From Bacillota bacterium (GTDB lineage: Bacteria; Bacillota; Bacilli; Paenibacillales; Paenibacillaceae): DNA of 8,666 bases. Where the stretch lies: NCBI GenBank assembly GCA_023386495.1, contig JAEWJS010000053.1:1-8666 (forward strand), written 5' to 3'. Made by a program: the position numbers and the translations under genes. Below, in pieces: positions 5,622 through 8,666 of this stretch; within the stretch, counting starts at the first letter, position 1, and the number at the start of each line of letters is the position of its first letter. The notes beneath the pieces were generated by a model. It ran no database searches and was not told where the DNA came from. It was given only the letters and a program-made list of their open reading frames with translations.

Positions 5622-6455
5622 TTGAATTATTTTGCCGACATGACGTGGAATGAATGGATCAAAGATATCATCGATGTCGCAATCGTCAGCTGGATTATCT
5701 ACAAGCTCATCCTGCTTGTTCGCGGCACGCGGGCCGTCCAACTGCTGAAGGGCATCTTCGTCCTTGTAGCGACTTGGGCGATCAGCACGTGGCTCAACTT
5801 GTACACCTTGAAGTGGCTGATGAACCAGATGTTCACGTTCGGGGTCGTATCGGTGCTGATTATTTTTCAGCCGGAGCTTCGGCGCGCGCTCGAGCAACTG
5901 GGACGCGGTAAGCTGTTCGGCCGCTCGACGGTCGTCGATCGGGATATTTCGGAACGCATTAACGATATTCTGAAGACAGTCAACTATTTAAGCCGTAGAA
6001 AAATAGGCGCATTAATCGTCTTCGAGCGGGATACGGGGCTGAACGAGTACATCGAGTCTGGCATTCGCATGGAATCGAACTTGAGCTCGGAGCTGCTCAT
6101 TAATCTGTTCATTCCGAACACGCCGCTGCATGACGGAGCCGTCGTGCTGCGCGGGGGACAGATCATGGCGGCGGGCTGCTATCTGCCGCTGTCCGAGAAT
6201 CCGTTCATCAGCAAGGAGCTGGGCACGCGCCACCGCGCGGCAATCGGCGTAAGCGAAGTGACGGACGCCGTCTCCGTTGTCGTCTCGGAGGAGACGGGAC
6301 AAGTATCGCTTGCCGTCAGCGGGCAGATCGTTCGCGACATTAAGGATGAATCGTTAATTTCCAAGCTGTATGAGGAACTCAATCCGCGCAAGACGGCCGA
6401 GGCTGAATCATCGAAGAAGCCTTTCTGGAAGCGGAAGGAGGACACCAATGGATAA
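5622..6455 (+). CDS. cdaA: Diadenylate cyclase CdaA (c-di-AMP synthase)
   Basis: Encodes 277 residues, against 273 in B. subtilis. It joins two ATP into cyclic di-AMP at the membrane; this messenger controls potassium and osmolyte balance and wall integrity. The N-terminal part has three hydrophobic segments, at about residues 15-33, 40-58 and 66-83. The signature IIFQPELRRALEQLGRG (80-96) comes next. The catalytic DAC domain follows, with DGA at 171-173 (PNTPLHDGAVVL) and RHR at 203-205 (KELGTRHRAAIG), both intact, so it should be active. The C-terminus is charged (KKPFWKRKED). The start is TTG at 5622, 8 bases after AGGGGG (5608-5613), and gives the family's expected N-terminus. It is preceded by a roughly 150-base leader after the rsiW terminator. 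It overlaps cdaR by 8 bases, suggesting translational coupling. Confidence 0.96.
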   Translation: MNYFADMTWNEWIKDIIDVAIVSWIIYKLILLVRGTRAVQLLKGIFVLVATWAISTWLNLYTLKWLMNQMFTFGVVSVLIIFQPELRRALEQLGRGKLFGRSTVVDRDISERINDILKTVNYLSRRKIGALIVFERDTGLNEYIESGIRMESNLSSELLINLFIPNTPLHDGAVVLRGGQIMAAGCYLPLSENPFISKELGTRHRAAIGVSEVTDAVSVVVSEETGQVSLAVSGQIVRDIKDESLISKLYEELNPRKTAEAESSKKPFWKRKEDTNG

Positions 6456-7725
6456 GTGGATCAATCACCCGACTTCACTGAAGATCATCGCCCTTGCCAT
6501 CGGGCTGCTGCTGTGGGCGGTCGTCCACTTCGATCCGGAGGCGCCGCCGAATCAGGTGGCCTCGACGATCGATACGCGCGTCTTCGAAGCCGTCAAGATC
6601 GGAACTGCGGGACTGAACCCCGAGATGCAGCATCTGCAGGTCATCGAACCGAGCGTGGTGCGGCTGCTCGTGGAAGGCAATCTCGTCGATCTGCAGTCCG
6701 CGGCGCCGGAGGATTATAAAGTATGGGTCGACCTTAGCGACCTTGGCGAAGGGGAGCATGATCTGGTCGTCCGTTACGACATGCCGCCTCGCGTAAGATT
6801 GCGCGAGCTGTCACCGGTCCGGGTGAAGGTCAATATCATAGCGGTACAGACCAAGGAATTCGAGGTTAACGTCAAGACGACGGGGATTCCTGCGGATGGC
6901 TACAAGATCGGTACGCCGATCGTGAAGCCGAACAATCGGGTGTTCATCCGGCTGCCGAAGGACCGCATGGACCGCGTGTCGCAAGTCAGCGCGATGGTGG
7001 ACGTGAACGAGGTAGCCGAGAACGTCGTGGAGAAGAAGGTACGGATTATCGCCTATGACAGCACCGGCACCGAAATGAAGGATGCGGTGCTCAATCCGAG
7101 CGTCATCGAGGTCGAGGTGCCGATTACGAAGCCGTTCAAGAAGCTGCCGCTGCAGGTCGGATTCACGGGCAGGCTGCAGGAGGGGCTGAGCATCGCCTCA
7201 TTCAAGCCTGCCGTGGATAGCGTGACGGTCTATGGCCCGCAAGCGGCGCTCGACAAGCTGGAGTTCTACGAGGGCACGATCGTGAACCTGGCAGCGATCA
7301 CGAAGAGCGGGACCGTCTCGCTCGATCTGAAGACGCCGAACGGGCTGGCCTCCGTCGATCCGAAGAAGCTGGAGGTCGCCGTCGAGGTAGAGCCGTCGGA
7401 GACGATCACGCTTCCGCAGATTCCTGTGACTGTGACAGGGCTGCCGGAGGGCTTGAATGCGACGTTCGTCACGATGGAGGGAGGCGCGGTCGATCTGAAC
7501 GTGCTTGGCGCGCCGAGCGTCTTGTCGGAGCTCACGGCCAAGGACGTGCAGGCGATCGCGAACTTGAACGGGCTGCCGACCGGGCGCCATCTCGTGCCGC
7601 TGGACGTGCATCTGCCGCAATTCGTCTCATCGGCGACCATGGCGCCTCCGACCGTGCTGATCGACATCACGGACGGCACCGAGACGACAGCAACGACTGA
7701 GGGAGAAGCAGAGGCTGGGGAATAA
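6448..7725 (+). CDS. cdaR: CdaA regulatory protein CdaR (YbbR-domain protein)
   Basis: Encodes 425 residues. CdaR is membrane-anchored, binds CdaA and modulates its cyclase activity from outside the membrane. Residues 9-28 form a single hydrophobic anchor (SLKIIALAIGLLLWAVVHFD). The rest is predicted external and looks like four YbbR repeats, at about 49-132, 137-225, 232-315 and 322-408, each beta-rich and ending in a V-x-V-type strand. The tail is acidic and Thr/Glu-rich (TETTATTEGEAEAGE). ATG 6448 follows AAGGAGG (6435-6441) by 6 bases and lies inside the last codons of cdaA. An in-frame upstream ATG at 6370 would sit deep within cdaA and is rejected. The protein is somewhat shorter than the B. 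subtilis protein (about 480 residues), mostly at the C-terminus. Confidence 0.93.
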   Translation: MDKWINHPTSLKIIALAIGLLLWAVVHFDPEAPPNQVASTIDTRVFEAVKIGTAGLNPEMQHLQVIEPSVVRLLVEGNLVDLQSAAPEDYKVWVDLSDLGEGEHDLVVRYDMPPRVRLRELSPVRVKVNIIAVQTKEFEVNVKTTGIPADGYKIGTPIVKPNNRVFIRLPKDRMDRVSQVSAMVDVNEVAENVVEKKVRIIAYDSTGTEMKDAVLNPSVIEVEVPITKPFKKLPLQVGFTGRLQEGLSIASFKPAVDSVTVYGPQAALDKLEFYEGTIVNLAAITKSGTVSLDLKTPNGLASVDPKKLEVAVEVEPSETITLPQIPVTVTGLPEGLNATFVTMEGGAVDLNVLGAPSVLSELTAKDVQAIANLNGLPTGRHLVPLDVHLPQFVSSATMAPPTVLIDITDGTETTATTEGEAEAGE

Positions 7726-7752
7726 ACAGCGAGAGAATGCTAACCATTATCA

Positions 7753-7766
7753 TACCGGTAGCGGTA
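7753..7766 (+). other. Small hairpin between cdaR and glmM
   Basis: TACCG (7753-7757) and CGGTA (7762-7766) enclose GTAG. It sits in the 63-base gap just before the glmM ribosome-binding region and has no T-run. It may be a minor leader structure or chance, and I saw no promoter here. Confidence 0.25.
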
Positions 7767-7788
7767 CTTAAGGAGAATGACAGGAGAT

Positions 7789-8666
7789 ATGGGGAAATAT
7801 TTTGGAACGGACGGCGTACGGGGAGTCGCGAATCGCGAGCTGACGCCTGAGTTGGCATACAAGATCGGCCGCTGCGGCGGTTATGTGCTCGCCGGCAAGG
7901 CGGATAAGCCCAAGGTTGTCATCGGGCTGGATACGCGAATCTCGGGACCGATGCTGGAGGCAGCCTTAACGGCCGGCCTGCTGTCGATCGGCGCCAGCGT
8001 CATTCGCATCGGCGTCGTATCGACGCCGGCGGTTGCTTACCTGACCAGATTACTCGGAGCCGATGCCGGCGTCATGATCTCGGCATCGCATAATCCGGTC
8101 GCGGACAACGGCATTAAGTTCTTCGGGGCGGACGGGTTCAAGCTGACCGACGAGACCGAGCTCGAGATCGAGCGCCTGATGGACGCGGCAGCAGACGATC
8201 TGCCTCGGCCTGAAGGCGGCGGCATCGGCAGCGTCACGGTAGACGATGAGGCGAAGTTCCGCTATCTCGACTACCTGAAGACGACGGTGAGCCAATCGTT
8301 CAAGGGCTTGAAGGTCGTGCTCGACTGCGCGCATGGCGCTGCGTATGAGCTGGCACCGCGGATCTTCCGCGAGCTGGGTGCCGATGTGGTGACGGTCGGC
8401 GCGGAGCCGAACGGTCTGAACATCAACGACGGCGTCGGATCGACGCATCCGGAGAACCTGCGGGAGCAAGTGCTGGCGCATGGCGCGCAGCTCGGGCTGT
8501 CCTATGACGGCGACGCCGATCGGCTGATCGCGATCGACGAGACCGGCGAAGAGGTCGACGGCGATTACATTCTCTGCATCTGCGGCGACGCGATGAAGCG
8601 GGCGGGCAAGCTGAGCCGCGATACCGTCGTAACGACGGTTATGGCGAATATCGGCTTCTTCAAGGC
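7789..8666 (+). CDS. glmM: Phosphoglucosamine mutase GlmM (3' end outside window)
   Basis: The first 292 codons are present, about two thirds of a family member of roughly 448 residues. The frame stays open to the window edge. The enzyme interconverts glucosamine-6-phosphate and glucosamine-1-phosphate on the way to UDP-GlcNAc for peptidoglycan. Seen: N-terminal MGKYFGTDGVRGVAN; the phosphoserine loop ISASHNP with catalytic Ser100; the metal loop DGDADR (240-245); and NGLNINDGVGSTHPE, typical of GlmM in Bacillota. In B. subtilis and related species GlmM also binds and inhibits CdaA, which fits its place after cdaA-cdaR. Start choice: ATG 7789 gives the conserved N-terminus, but AGGAG (7782-7786) is only 2 bases away and AAGGAG (7770-7775) is 13 away. 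An in-frame ATG at 7777 would add MTGD. The domain carrying the sugar-binding and phosphate-binding motifs at the C-terminus is not visible. Confidence 0.96.
   Translation, partial: MGKYFGTDGVRGVANRELTPELAYKIGRCGGYVLAGKADKPKVVIGLDTRISGPMLEAALTAGLLSIGASVIRIGVVSTPAVAYLTRLLGADAGVMISASHNPVADNGIKFFGADGFKLTDETELEIERLMDAAADDLPRPEGGGIGSVTVDDEAKFRYLDYLKTTVSQSFKGLKVVLDCAHGAAYELAPRIFRELGADVVTVGAEPNGLNINDGVGSTHPENLREQVLAHGAQLGLSYDGDADRLIAIDETGEEVDGDYILCICGDAMKRAGKLSRDTVVTTVMANIGFFK

Noticed and set aside
7924..7944. Leu47 in GlmM where Arg or Lys is common before DTRISG
   Set aside because: The position is variable in the family (Lys in E. coli, Arg in B. subtilis), and the catalytic and metal-binding residues are intact.
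8506..8523. DGDADR instead of DGDGDR in the GlmM metal loop
   Set aside because: Both forms occur in the phosphohexomutase superfamily, and the three Asp ligands are kept.

Overview
The window looks like chromosomal DNA of a Paenibacillaceae-type member of the Bacillota (Paenibacillus, Cohnella or a close relative). Three things point there: the conserved block sigW-rsiW-cdaA-cdaR-glmM, a phosphoenolpyruvate carboxylase gene directly in front of it, and GC-rich coding sequence with strong AGGAGG-type ribosome binding sites and TTG starts. Genus and species cannot be fixed from the sequence alone. All recognisable genes lie on the + strand.

Layout. Positions 1-660 hold no convincing gene. They start with a run of 23 C, probably a sequence or assembly edge. 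Next come four diverged copies of a short hairpin-forming repeat (75-252), two in each orientation, and then about 300 bases with no assignable function. A sigma-A promoter with an extended -10 and an A/T-rich upstream tract drives four tRNA genes, Gly(GCC), Arg(ACG), Pro(TGG) and Gly(TCC), which end at an intrinsic terminator (1023-1048). Next is ppc (1145-3952), an apparently intact PEP carboxylase with the active-site loops and the aspartate-inhibition residues, followed by a hairpin terminator with a weak U-tract.

The envelope-stress pair follows. sigW (4150-4716, probably a TTG start) encodes an ECF sigma factor and rsiW (4796-5434) its zinc-binding membrane anti-sigma factor. A perfect sigma-W consensus promoter (TGAAAC-N16-CGTA) lies between the two genes, and I saw none in front of sigW. 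A strong terminator closes rsiW. The c-di-AMP and cell-wall precursor module comes next: cdaA (diadenylate cyclase), cdaR (YbbR-domain regulator, overlapping cdaA by 8 bases) and glmM (phosphoglucosamine mutase, cut by the window end after about 292 codons).

How they work together. SigW/RsiW senses envelope damage. CdaA makes c-di-AMP under control of CdaR and GlmM, and GlmM also makes glucosamine-1-phosphate for peptidoglycan, so the right half is one wall-homeostasis neighbourhood. ppc and the tRNAs are housekeeping. I found no new multi-gene system. The points most worth a second look are the sigma-W promoter feeding rsiW alone, the mini-ORF at the sigW start, the hairpin just before the cdaA ribosome binding site, and the repeat cluster at the left end.
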